DNA of 64,000 nt from Hyphomonas sp. (GTDB taxonomy: Bacteria > Pseudomonadota > Alphaproteobacteria > Caulobacterales > Hyphomonadaceae). A model generated the notes under the pieces. It was not told the origin of the DNA and did not search any database. It worked only from the letters and a program-made list of their open reading frames with translations. The stretch spans positions 496,001 to 560,000 of the forward strand of contig NZ_CP051230.1 of the NCBI RefSeq assembly GCF_017792385.1. The letters run 5' to 3'. Positions 42,639-51,574 of the stretch are shown here, piece by piece. Made by a program: the position numbers and the translations under genes. Numbering within the stretch: the first letter of the stretch is position 1; every line of letters starts with the position of its first letter.

Positions 42639-43847
42639 CTAAAACAGCCCTCGGGCGGTCAGTTTCTCATCACGGTGCATGTGCGCCGCAATGATCAGGC
42701 CGAAACACGCCATCGTCGTCAGCATGGCTGTGCCGCCATAAGAGATCAATGGCAAGGGCATTCCGACAACCGGCAACAGGCCGAGCACCATGCCCACATT
42801 GAACACAATGTAGAAGGCGACCGTCGCCACTGCCCCGGCAGAGGCGAGCCGGCCGAACCAGCTGACCGAACGCGCCGCGCTGTAGAGCGACCAGCCGAGA
42901 ATGACGGCAAAGCAGACAAGCAGCGCCGTCGAGCCGAGGAAGCCGAACTCCTCGGCGATCACGGTGAGGATGAAGTCGGTATGTTGTTCGGGCACATAAT
43001 CCTGCTGGGACTGGATGCCCTGCAGCCAGCCGCGCCCGTTGAAGCCGCCGGCGCCGATGGCGATCTTGCCCTGTTCGATCTGGTAGCTCTCGCCCAGCGC
43101 GTTTGTGGACCCGCCGAACAGCTGGGCCAGGAAGGTATCGACCCGCTCTCTCTGGTACGGAGCGAGCACGAATTGGTACACTGGCCAGACCGATGCCACG
43201 CCGCCAATGATGGCCGTCGCGATCACGCGCACGGACAGGCCGGCCAGGAAGATGACCACGCCGCCGGACGCGACCAGGGCCAGCGTCGTGCCGAAATCCG
43301 GCTGCTTGAAGATCAGCGCTGCGGGCAACAGGGTGATCGCCAGAGCGCCGAGATGCACCAGGATGCGCCCGGTCTGGGGTTGCAGGACCATCTGGTAATA
43401 GCGAGCCAGTGCCATGGTCACCGCCAGCTTGGCAAATTCGGACGGCTGGACGGCCACTGGCCCGATCTGCAACCAGCGTTGCGCGCCGCCGCCGGTGACG
43501 CCCATCAATTCGACCAGAACCAGAAGCACGATCGTGCCCGCATAGGCCGGGAATGCCAGTCGCATCCACCAGGACAGAGGCAACAGGGCCAGACCGATCA
43601 TCATGAAGAAACACACGATGAACCGGACCAGCTGGAGCTTCCAGAGATGGGCCTCGGAAGGATTTGTGTAGGCGGAAGAATACAGCATGGCGAGCCCGGT
43701 CAGGGCCATGGCCACGATCAGCAGGATGAATCCCCAGGGCAGGCGCATCAGCTTGTCCAGCGGCCCCTGCGTGTCGAAATTCAGCGACGTCGCCGTGCGG
43801 GTACGCGCCTCGCCGCGCGAGAATCCGGTAAAGCCCTCGCGGCTCAT
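42639..43847 (-). CDS. rodA: RodA SEDS peptidoglycan glycosyltransferase
   Basis: The 402-residue polytopic SEDS protein has about ten helices, PSEFAKLAVTMALARYY, the KQPDFGTTL loop with the Asp needed for activity, and EEFGFLGS followed by LPLISYGGTAML. SEDS proteins polymerise glycan strands and pair with a class B PBP; RodA pairs with PBP2 encoded just upstream. Its ATG overlaps the mrdA stop by 4 bases, so the two are coupled. Confidence 0.96.
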   Translation of the reverse strand: MSREGFTGFSRGEARTRTATSLNFDTQGPLDKLMRLPWGFILLIVAMALTGLAMLYSSAYTNPSEAHLWKLQLVRFIVCFFMMIGLALLPLSWWMRLAFPAYAGTIVLLVLVELMGVTGGGAQRWLQIGPVAVQPSEFAKLAVTMALARYYQMVLQPQTGRILVHLGALAITLLPAALIFKQPDFGTTLALVASGGVVIFLAGLSVRVIATAIIGGVASVWPVYQFVLAPYQRERVDTFLAQLFGGSTNALGESYQIEQGKIAIGAGGFNGRGWLQGIQSQQDYVPEQHTDFILTVIAEEFGFLGSTALLVCFAVILGWSLYSAARSVSWFGRLASAGAVATVAFYIVFNVGMVLGLLPVVGMPLPLISYGGTAMLTTMACFGLIIAAHMHRDEKLTARGLF

Positions 43848-45772
43848 GTCGGGGTCCCGTCCTCATCGAGTGCGGCACTCTGAGAGAAGGCCGGCTTGCG
43901 GCGGCTATCGGTCTTCATTGCGAAGTGGAGAATGTCGCGCGCCACCGGCGCCGCCGTGCGCGAGCCCCCTTCCCCGTGTTCGACGACAACCGAGATGGCG
44001 TATTTCGGATTGTCCGCCGGCGCATAGGCGACAAACAGCGCATGGTCGCGCAGTTCGCGGGCGATGTCCTCGCCGCCGCGAACGCCTTTCAGGCGCTCTT
44101 CCCGGGTGATCCGGCGCACCTGCGCGGTGCCGGTCTTGCCAGCAAGGCGTGGACCACCCAGGCCAAGATCGCCGGACCGGTAGGCCGTCCCGCCGCCCTC
44201 GGACGTCACGCCATACATGCCCGCCTTCATCAATTGCATGATTTCCGGGTCCAGCGGCGCATCCAGCGCGTGGTCGTCTTCCGATTGAGGCCCGATCCCG
44301 ATCATGCGCGGCTTGAACGGCTTGCCTTCCGTGGCGATGCGCGCGGTCATCAGCGCCAGCTGCAGGGGCGTGGTGCCGAGCTGGCCCTGGCCAATGCCGA
44401 AATTGAGGGTTTCGCCCTCATACCAGTTTTCCTTGCGAACGCGCTGCTTCCATTCACGGTCCGGAACGAGACCGCCCCGGCCACCGGTCATGCCGAGCAC
44501 CCAATCCTCGCCAAAGCCGAACTTGCGGGCCACTTCGGCGATCTTGTCGACGCCGGTCCGGCGGGCAATCTCGTAGAAATAGACGTCGCAGGATCCCTTG
44601 ATGCCGGTGTGCAGATTCACCGAGCCATGCCCGCCCTTCTTCCAGCAATGCCAGGTCCGGTTGCCGAAATGGTAGTAGCCATTGCAATGCACCCGGTCAG
44701 TCGGCTTGACGACGCCTGCCTCCAGCGCGGCGGTGGCCACCACCATCTTGAAGGTGGAGCCCGGCGGGTACACGCCGCCATGGGCGCGCGGATAGAGCGG
44801 CGAACGGGTGTCATCGCGCAGTTCGGCATAATCTGCCGTCGAGATGCCGTTGACGAAATCATTCGGGTCGAACGCCGGGGTCGACACCATGGCCAGCACA
44901 TCGCCGGTTTCCACGTCCAGCACCACGGCTGCTCCGCTTTCGCCCTCGAAGCGCTCAATGGCAACGCGCTGCAGGTCGGAATCGATGGTGACGAACAGGT
45001 CGCGGCCGGGTGTCGGCGCGAGGCGCTCGTCCGGGATTTCCTCGATCACGCGGCCATGCGCATTGGTCACCAGTTTGCGATAGCCGGGCTTTCCGCGCAG
45101 CCATTCCTCGGCGAAGCGTTCCATGCCCTGCCGCCCGGTGCGCATGTCCGGATGCCGGAACATGGTCTGCAGCGTTTCGGTTTCCTTGTCCGTCATGCCA
45201 TCGGTCAGGCGAACCAGATCGTCCTGGCTGGCCCGGGCGACATAACCGAGAACATGCGCAAAGTCGCGACCGCGCGGATAGGAGCGGGTCAGCGCCATTT
45301 CCACGTTCACGCCCGGCATTTCCGCCTCATGCACATTCATGCGGGCGAAGTCTTCATAAGTCAGTTCGTGCGCCACGGTGACCGGCACAAACCCGGCATT
45401 GCGGCGACGGCTGAGGGCGATCTCCCGGGCGATCCGCTCCAGCCGCTCTTCCGGCAGTTCGATCAGCGCAGCAATCTGCGCCAGGGTCTTCTGCGGATTG
45501 TCGGCCTGTTCCGGAATGATCGACACACGGCCTGCGCGGCGGTGGGAGGCCAGCGGCCGGCCGAAGCGGTCGAGGATGCGGCCGCGCTGCGGCGGCGCGA
45601 GTTCGAGCTTGATATGGTTGGCTTCGGCCTGCGCCTGGTAGCGCTCCTTGTCGAGGATCTGCAACTGGAACAGCCGGGCCACCAGTCCGGCCCAGACGAG
45701 TCCGCCCGCTGCCCCGGCAATCGCCGCCCGGCGGGTGAAAGCGTGTTCGAGATCTGCGCTCTTCTTGCTCAT
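43844..45772 (-). CDS. mrdA: Penicillin-binding protein 2 (class B transpeptidase)
   Basis: The 642-residue protein has a single N-terminal helix (about 16-35), a dimerisation domain with GRILDRFGRPLA and a transpeptidase domain. The active Ser339 is in STFK (339-342), the SxN-type motif is SCD at 394-396 and KTG is 546-548. The SCD motif and length are normal for PBP2. It crosslinks peptidoglycan for rod growth with RodA. The ATG at 45772 overlaps mreD's stop; an in-frame start further upstream would be antisense-like extension. Confidence 0.96.
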   Translation of the reverse strand: MSKKSADLEHAFTRRAAIAGAAGGLVWAGLVARLFQLQILDKERYQAQAEANHIKLELAPPQRGRILDRFGRPLASHRRAGRVSIIPEQADNPQKTLAQIAALIELPEERLERIAREIALSRRRNAGFVPVTVAHELTYEDFARMNVHEAEMPGVNVEMALTRSYPRGRDFAHVLGYVARASQDDLVRLTDGMTDKETETLQTMFRHPDMRTGRQGMERFAEEWLRGKPGYRKLVTNAHGRVIEEIPDERLAPTPGRDLFVTIDSDLQRVAIERFEGESGAAVVLDVETGDVLAMVSTPAFDPNDFVNGISTADYAELRDDTRSPLYPRAHGGVYPPGSTFKMVVATAALEAGVVKPTDRVHCNGYYHFGNRTWHCWKKGGHGSVNLHTGIKGSCDVYFYEIARRTGVDKIAEVARKFGFGEDWVLGMTGGRGGLVPDREWKQRVRKENWYEGETLNFGIGQGQLGTTPLQLALMTARIATEGKPFKPRMIGIGPQSEDDHALDAPLDPEIMQLMKAGMYGVTSEGGGTAYRSGDLGLGGPRLAGKTGTAQVRRITREERLKGVRGGEDIARELRDHALFVAYAPADNPKYAISVVVEHGEGGSRTAAPVARDILHFAMKTDSRRKPAFSQSAALDEDGTPT

Positions 45773-46317
45773 CCGGCCTGCCCCGCCATTTCTCCGGGCC
45801 GGCGGCCAAGGTCGAACATGCGGTGCAGCACCGCATAGACGGCGCCGGTGGTCAGCAGGGAGGCAAACAATGGCATGGCCCGCACCGCATGGTCTTCTAG
45901 CGTCGAGGCCATCAGCCACAACAGCAGGAAGGCTCCAGAAAACAGGAGGATGGGTGCAAGGATGGCAATCAGCGGCTCGTTCATGACATCGAACATATCA
46001 GCAATCGCTGCGCTGGCCCCATAGGCGAGCAGGTTCAGGATGACGAAACAGCCCAGCGGCGCGTGGAAGGTCACATCCTGCACCAGTCCGAAGACGATGA
46101 GAAAGGCCATCGGGCGCAGGGACAGTCCGACCCTGCCCCACCCGACGGCACCCCACAGGGCCGCATAAGGCCAGGCGACCGACAGGCCGAAAAACTCCCG
46201 TGGGGTCAGGCCGAGCAGACCGATCGCCGCAATGGCGAACGCCCCGAACAGGAGGCGGGGCGTCGGGCCGGTCTGCGACCACAGGCTTTTCGTCTTGCGG
46301 GCAGGCGAGCGGGACAT
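45769..46317 (-). CDS. mreD: MreD rod-shape membrane protein
   Basis: The 182-residue protein has about five hydrophobic helices; identity rests on the position between mreC and mrdA plus the LRPMAFLIVFGLVQDVTFHAPLG segment, since MreD is poorly conserved. It is 2 bases after mreC and overlaps mrdA by 4. It should link MreC to the PBP2/RodA machinery in the inner membrane. Confidence 0.9.
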   Translation of the reverse strand: MSRSPARKTKSLWSQTGPTPRLLFGAFAIAAIGLLGLTPREFFGLSVAWPYAALWGAVGWGRVGLSLRPMAFLIVFGLVQDVTFHAPLGCFVILNLLAYGASAAIADMFDVMNEPLIAILAPILLFSGAFLLLWLMASTLEDHAVRAMPLFASLLTTGAVYAVLHRMFDLGRRPGEMAGQAG

Positions 46318-46319
46318 GG

Positions 46320-47189
46320 CTATTGACGCGCCCCCTGCGCCGGGCTGGCATCCAGGGCTGTTGACTCAGGTTCCAGGGCGACCGGCTTTTGAATCTCGGG
46401 CGGCGGGATCATCTGCACATACCCGCCATCGCGGTCTGCCATCGAGAACTTCACGCGCCAGTCCCCGCCGACCTTGCGCGCCTCTCCGACCACCAGGCCG
46501 CGCGGGAATGCCCCGCCCTCGGCCGAGGTCAGGATACGCTCGCCTTCGACGAACTCGTCACGCTCCGGCAGGTCTGTCAGTCCACCCAGGCCGTCGCGCC
46601 CCCCATAGAGAATGGCGCGCACGCCGCTGACTTCTCCCATGACCGGCACGCGGCTGTTGAAATCGGTAATCAGCAGAATGCGTGAGGAATATTCCCCGAG
46701 CTGGATGACGCGGCCGACGAGGCCGCCCTCATTCAGCGCCACGGCGCCCGGTTCGACCCCCTGGGCCCGCCCGGCATTGGCCAGGATGGTCTGTGCAAAG
46801 GGGCCGTCATTCTCGGCCGTGACCCGCGCCGTGACACCCCGTGCCGGCGGCTCGCCCATCAGATTCAGAATTTCTTCGTAGGCCTCCAGCCGCTCTGCCA
46901 TGGATATGGCCGCGGCCTTGTAGCGCGACAGGTTGCGTACCTCCGCCTCAAGCTCACGAATGCGACGTTCGCGCTTGGCCTGGCCGGTCACCCAGGCCCA
47001 GGCATTGAAGCCTTCATTGCCGCCCAGCCGGTCACCCACCGTGGTGCGGACGGGATTGAAGAAGGCGCGGACTTGTGGCGCAGACTGTGCGAGGACGAGC
47101 GCGAGGGCCGCAAAAATGAACACACTGAGGACGAGACGCTTGGGGGAGCGTTTGCGAGTTTTCGATCCTGATCGGCCGAGGCGTGCCAT
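46320..47189 (-). CDS. mreC: MreC rod-shape-determining protein
   Basis: The 289-residue bitopic protein has a basic N-terminus, one helix (about 19-36), a coiled region (about 72-108, RRIRELEAEVRNLSRYKAAA) and the MreC beta-domain with GVTARVTAENDGPFAQTILANAGRAQGV and LITDFNSRVPVM. A Pro/Glu/Ala-rich tail ends it. It dimerises in the periplasm and activates PBP2-RodA. It follows mreB by 42 bases in one operon. Confidence 0.94.
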   Translation of the reverse strand: MARLGRSGSKTRKRSPKRLVLSVFIFAALALVLAQSAPQVRAFFNPVRTTVGDRLGGNEGFNAWAWVTGQAKRERRIRELEAEVRNLSRYKAAAISMAERLEAYEEILNLMGEPPARGVTARVTAENDGPFAQTILANAGRAQGVEPGAVALNEGGLVGRVIQLGEYSSRILLITDFNSRVPVMGEVSGVRAILYGGRDGLGGLTDLPERDEFVEGERILTSAEGGAFPRGLVVGEARKVGGDWRVKFSMADRDGGYVQMIPPPEIQKPVALEPESTALDASPAQGARQ

Positions 47190-47231
47190 TGGCCTGGTTC
47201 CCTTGCGTTGATCCCCTGTCAGTTCATCTCA

Positions 47232-48272
47232 TCAGACTTCGGGTGAAAGCACGGTCCGCATCTTCGAGAAGTTCTCAAGCACATGGCCGCACCCGTTCAC
47301 GACACATTTGAGCGGATCGTCTGCAATCATCACGGGCAGCTGCGCCTGTTCGCGGATGACAGTGTCCAGATTGCGCAACAAGGCGCCCCCGCCGGTCAGC
47401 ACAATCCCGCGGTCCACGATGTCCGCAGCGAGTTCCGGGGGCATCGCTTCCAGAGCGATCTTAACAGCGTCGATGATGTCCGTCACGGGCTCGCGCAGCG
47501 CTTCGGCGATCATCGCTTCGGTGATTTCGGTCTCTTTCGGCACACCATCCAGCGTACCGCGGCCCCGAACGGTCAGTGCCATGCCGGTGCCGTTTTCCGG
47601 CGGCTGGGCGGTGCCGATTTCCTTCTTGATCCGTTCAGCCGACATTTCGCCGATGAGGATTTTCTGTTCGCGGCGCAGATAGTTGACGATGGCCTGGTCC
47701 ATCTTGTCACCGCCGACGCGGACGGACCGCGAATAGACAATGCCGCCCAGCGACAGGACAGCCACTTCGGACGTGCCGCCGCCGATGTCGACCACCATGG
47801 ACCCGGCCGGGTCGTCAATCGGCAGGCCGGCGCCGATGGCGGCGGCCATGGGTTCCTCGATCAACTGCACTTCGCGGGCACCGGCGGCCAGGGCCGACTG
47901 GTGGATGGCGCGGCGCTCAACGCTGGTTGCGGAACTGGGCACGCAGATGATGATGAGAGGAGACACGAACGCCCGGCGGTTATGAACCTTCCGGATGAAA
48001 TGCTTGATCATTTCCTCGGCGACTTCGAAATCGGCGATCACGCCATCGCGCATGGGGCGGATGGCTTCCATGTTCACCGGCGTCTTGCCGAGCATGTTCT
48101 TGGCCTGCTCGCCGACCGCATAGACGATCTTGCGGCCACCCTGGGTCATGTAGGCGACGACGGAAGGTTCATCGAGCTTGACGCCCTGCCCCTTCACATA
48201 GACCAGCGTGTTCGCTGTGCCGAGGTCAATGGCCATGTCCGTGGACAGCATGCCGAGGAGGCTACCAATCAT
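47232..48272 (-). CDS. mreB: MreB actin-like cell-shape protein
   Basis: The 346-residue actin homologue begins MIGSLLGMLSTDMAIDLGTANTLVYV, carrying the phosphate-1 motif DLGTAN, and has phosphate-2 VVDIGGGTSEVAVLS and the adenosine motif TGGGALL. Length is normal. It polymerises along the inner membrane and positions the elongation complex encoded by the four genes that follow it. A full-consensus CtrA-type box lies about 90 bases upstream. Confidence 0.98.
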   Translation of the reverse strand: MIGSLLGMLSTDMAIDLGTANTLVYVKGQGVKLDEPSVVAYMTQGGRKIVYAVGEQAKNMLGKTPVNMEAIRPMRDGVIADFEVAEEMIKHFIRKVHNRRAFVSPLIIICVPSSATSVERRAIHQSALAAGAREVQLIEEPMAAAIGAGLPIDDPAGSMVVDIGGGTSEVAVLSLGGIVYSRSVRVGGDKMDQAIVNYLRREQKILIGEMSAERIKKEIGTAQPPENGTGMALTVRGRGTLDGVPKETEITEAMIAEALREPVTDIIDAVKIALEAMPPELAADIVDRGIVLTGGGALLRNLDTVIREQAQLPVMIADDPLKCVVNGCGHVLENFSKMRTVLSPEV

Positions 48273-48361
48273 GTCGTACCCGAGCTCTTTCTTGAGCGGC
48301 CGGACAGGGTCTGCCCGGCGCGCATGTGCAATTCTTTACACAGCCCCATACACCATGTGCC

Positions 48362-48377
48362 GTTAACGCGGCTTTAA
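48362..48377 (-). promoter_or_regulatory. CtrA-type box upstream of mreB
   Basis: Read on the minus strand this is TTAA-AGCCGCG-TTAAC, a full match to the TTAA-N7-TTAAC box bound by the cell-cycle regulator CtrA. It lies 90-105 bases upstream of the mreB ATG, and sits in the spacer of an 8-base inverted repeat CATGTGCC (48354-48361) / GGCACATG (48383-48390). Consensus and position are seen; CtrA binding is inferred. Confidence 0.7.
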
Positions 48378-48527
48378 TGCAAGGCACATGCCGCAGATAT
48401 ACGGTACGCCTCGTTCACAACAAGCATACCCACTGATTTCAATAGTTTTTTCCGGAATCCCGCCCCGCCGGCTTAACCTTTTCCGGAACGCTCCGTACGG
48501 TTATTCTTAACCTATGGGCACCGGATG

Positions 48528-50300
48528 TTAAAAATCACCTTCCGGCGAGTCTTTCGGCACGACGCGAAAGATGCGCGACGGGAGGTCCATGTCACCCCGC
48601 ATCGGCACCGGAACGAGATAGTCCGGCACCTCATCCTGCCTCAGGCGCGCTGCCAGTCCTCCCGGATCATGCGCGGACAAAAGCACGGTTTCCGCGTCCG
48701 CAGGGCATGTCACCACATAGTCAATTCCGTTCACCGCCAGCAATTCCCGGCTCTTCCCTTCCCCGGAGAGGAGCAGATCGATTGCGTGTGAAATACCTTC
48801 ATGGTTCCGGTGATAATTGCCCTGCAAGACGCTGTGCCGGGTCTTGTTCAACAGGATCGGGCCGAAATCGGCAGACGCCAGAACGCGGCCCGGTGGCAAG
48901 GCGTTCAACGTGGTGAACGAATCATCCTGCAGGCAATCGGCCTTGTCGCCCGCGCGATTGGTCTGAACTTCCGGCGCGATGAAAACACCCGGGAGCGCCC
49001 ACAGGAATGGCAGGCTGAGCGCCAGTGCCCCGATATAGGTGACACTGGATGGATTGCGGGCCTTTCCGGAGCGGTAGACGTCCGCAATCCAGAGGCCGAG
49101 CGGAATGACCGCGAACAGATGCCCGAACACGTAGAACCGCACCTGGTACACACTCATGCCCAGAGCGGCGACCAGAAGCAGGATGAAAAGCAGGTGCGCC
49201 CGCACCTGGCGCCGGCGGTGGAGGCTCCAGAGGCTGACCCCGAGCGCGAGCAAGGTGATACCGAGACAGAAGCCGAGCCGTGCAATCAGATCATCCCGGC
49301 CGCTGAAGACGGACCGCGCCTCGTCCACACGGTCGAGCCAGAGCGTCTTCACTTCCGGGGACAAGTCGTCCAGCGGATTGGACAGGCATTGCGGGCCCGC
49401 AAGAAGGAGGGTCGCAACACATATCGCGCCCACACCTACAAGCGCACCGAGCCGCAGCGGCCAGGGTCGGCGCGATGCGGCGAGAGCCGCCGCAACCAGC
49501 CCGAGCCCTCCGGCAAGCCCGGCCAGCAAGCTGACCGACGACAGGGCATCGCACGCCACCATTTCATACTGGCCGGGTGGAATGGTGGCGAAGAAGGCCA
49601 GTTCCAGTCCGGCCGCCAGGCCCGCCCCGAACCCGATTGCCCCGCGCCGGGCTGCAGTGCCGGCAATGAGCCAGTCCAGCGCCACGAATCCGCACATCGC
49701 GGCAACAAACACATAGACTTCACCGCCAATGGCCACTGATGCCGCCAGAGCAAGGCCCGAACCTGCAAGCCGGGCGGCGCGTCTTTGCGGATCCAGCGCG
49801 AGTCCGATGGCAAGGGCCAGGAGGCCCAGCTGCAGGCCATGATGATCCAGCGCGCCCGGTGCGAAACGATAGTGTGTGGAGAATACGAACACGCTGAGCA
49901 CGAGACAGGCGAGCCCGCCGCCCTTCCCGTCAAGATGACGCGCGCCGACATACAGGCCTGCCACCACGACCAGCACGCTGAGGGGCGGCCAGGCCGAATA
50001 GGCCCAGACCAGTGCGGAATCGGCAGACATGAACAGGCTGAACAGGGCGTACAGAGCGAGTACCGGCAGATCGGCAAGGCGGGACCAGTGCATCGGCGTT
50101 CCGCCATCGGGACCCATGCGGTATTGATGCATGTCGAACCAGGCCTGACCGGCCAGCAGATCCTTGATCTGCACCAGACGCATCACATCATCGCCATCCG
50201 GTCCGATCTTGCCCAGATCGCCTTGCACCGCACTGCTGATCACGAGCCAGACCGGTACAGCCAGGAAAAGCAGGACCGTCCGGATATCCATCTGTCGCAT
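48528..50300 (-). CDS. GT-C-type membrane glycosyltransferase (putative)
   Basis: The 590-residue polytopic protein has about eleven helices. An acidic loop after the first helix (GPDGDD near 33-38) and HWSRLADLP near 70 recall GT-C transferases (ArnT, PMT, STT3-like), which use polyprenyl-phosphate sugars outside the membrane; a soluble domain follows the last helix. It is divergent, across 106 bases, from a GT2 gene that could make such a donor. The start at 50300 has GAGAGGGG 7 bases upstream. Confidence 0.65.
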   Translation of the reverse strand: MRQMDIRTVLLFLAVPVWLVISSAVQGDLGKIGPDGDDVMRLVQIKDLLAGQAWFDMHQYRMGPDGGTPMHWSRLADLPVLALYALFSLFMSADSALVWAYSAWPPLSVLVVVAGLYVGARHLDGKGGGLACLVLSVFVFSTHYRFAPGALDHHGLQLGLLALAIGLALDPQRRAARLAGSGLALAASVAIGGEVYVFVAAMCGFVALDWLIAGTAARRGAIGFGAGLAAGLELAFFATIPPGQYEMVACDALSSVSLLAGLAGGLGLVAAALAASRRPWPLRLGALVGVGAICVATLLLAGPQCLSNPLDDLSPEVKTLWLDRVDEARSVFSGRDDLIARLGFCLGITLLALGVSLWSLHRRRQVRAHLLFILLLVAALGMSVYQVRFYVFGHLFAVIPLGLWIADVYRSGKARNPSSVTYIGALALSLPFLWALPGVFIAPEVQTNRAGDKADCLQDDSFTTLNALPPGRVLASADFGPILLNKTRHSVLQGNYHRNHEGISHAIDLLLSGEGKSRELLAVNGIDYVVTCPADAETVLLSAHDPGGLAARLRQDEVPDYLVPVPMRGDMDLPSRIFRVVPKDSPEGDF

Positions 50301-50406
50301 CAAGAACCCCTCTCCCGCCAGTCTGTCCGCGCAAGCGGCGATCCCGAAAGGCAACCTTAACCAGTGCCGGTATAGGAAACCCTAAAACGGGAGGCATTCG
50401 GTAACC

Positions 50407-51435
50407 ATGACGCACGCAGATTTTCCGCGCCTGAACATCGCCGTCCTCCTGCCCTGTTACAATGAGGGCAAATCCATCGCCTCGGTGGTCATCGGGTTCC
50501 GAAAGGCCCTGCCTTCGGCCCGCATCTACGTCTATGACAACAATTCGAGCGATGACACGTCGGCGCAGGCCGCGTTCGCCGGTGCGACGGTTGTGCCCTC
50601 GCGCCGCCAGGGAAAGGGCAATGTCGTGCGCCAGATGTTCGCCGACATCGAGGCCGACATCTACGTCATGGCCGACGGCGATGGCACCTATGACCCGACC
50701 GCGGCCCCGCGCATGATCGATACGCTGCTGGCAGACCGGGCCGACATGGTGGTGGGAACCCGCCGCAATGTGACGGAAGATGCCGGACGCAATGGCCATG
50801 CCTTCGGCAATCGCCTGTTCAACATCATCTATCGCACCCTGTTCGGCAGCGATTTCACGGACATCTTCTCCGGCTATCGCGCGTTCACCCGCCGGTTTGC
50901 GAAAAGCTTCCCGGCATCTTCCCCGGGATTCGAGATCGAAACGGAAATGTCTGTTCACGCCTCGACGCTGCGCCTGCCGGTGTCCGAGATCGAATTCGAC
51001 TACGGTCGCCGCGTGGAGGGATCCGAAAGCAAGCTGTCCACGTTTCGTGACGGGTTTCGCATCCTTCGCATGATGGGCATGCTGATGAAGGAGACCAAGC
51101 CGTTCGTGTTCTTCAGCGCGGTCTCTGCCGGCCTGTTCGGACTGGCCGCCCTTTCCAGTGCCCCGGTACTGTTTGAGTATTTTGAAACCGGTCTCGTGAC
51201 CCGCATGCCGACATGGATGCTGTCCATGACGCTGCTGCTGGGCGCGATGATGACGTTCACTGCCGGCATCATTCTGGACTCGCTGTCGCGCGCGCGTATC
51301 GAGCAGAAGCGGATCCACTATCTGTCAATCGCCCCGGCCCGTGGGGAGAAATACTTCAACACGGCAGGCACGGCGGCAGACCGCAGCGAGACTGACCCGC
51401 TACTGGCACCCACCATGCGAAAAACGGGCGGCTGA
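50407..51435 (+). CDS. GT2 glycosyltransferase (DPM1/polyprenyl-phosphate sugar synthase-like)
   Basis: The 342-residue protein has a GT-A domain: nucleotide-binding VLLPCYNEGKSI (13-24), the DxD motif ADGDG with Asp90 and Asp92, and the acceptor loop DIFSGYRAF. Two C-terminal helices (about 226-250 and 263-288) anchor it. This resembles DPM1-type enzymes that load a sugar onto polyprenyl phosphate. The divergent GT-C gene is the natural user of that donor. Confidence 0.85.
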   Translation: MTHADFPRLNIAVLLPCYNEGKSIASVVIGFRKALPSARIYVYDNNSSDDTSAQAAFAGATVVPSRRQGKGNVVRQMFADIEADIYVMADGDGTYDPTAAPRMIDTLLADRADMVVGTRRNVTEDAGRNGHAFGNRLFNIIYRTLFGSDFTDIFSGYRAFTRRFAKSFPASSPGFEIETEMSVHASTLRLPVSEIEFDYGRRVEGSESKLSTFRDGFRILRMMGMLMKETKPFVFFSAVSAGLFGLAALSSAPVLFEYFETGLVTRMPTWMLSMTLLLGAMMTFTAGIILDSLSRARIEQKRIHYLSIAPARGEKYFNTAGTAADRSETDPLLAPTMRKTGG

Positions 51436-51574
51436 GCCTGTCACCTTCCCGGGGCAGATCGGCAACATTCCATTCACCATGCGTCACCCAACGGATTGTG
51501 GCACACCGTATACTTGTCTTTTTACGGAATAGTGCTCGCGGCCACCCACAAGTGACGGCTTGGGCCGACAGGAT

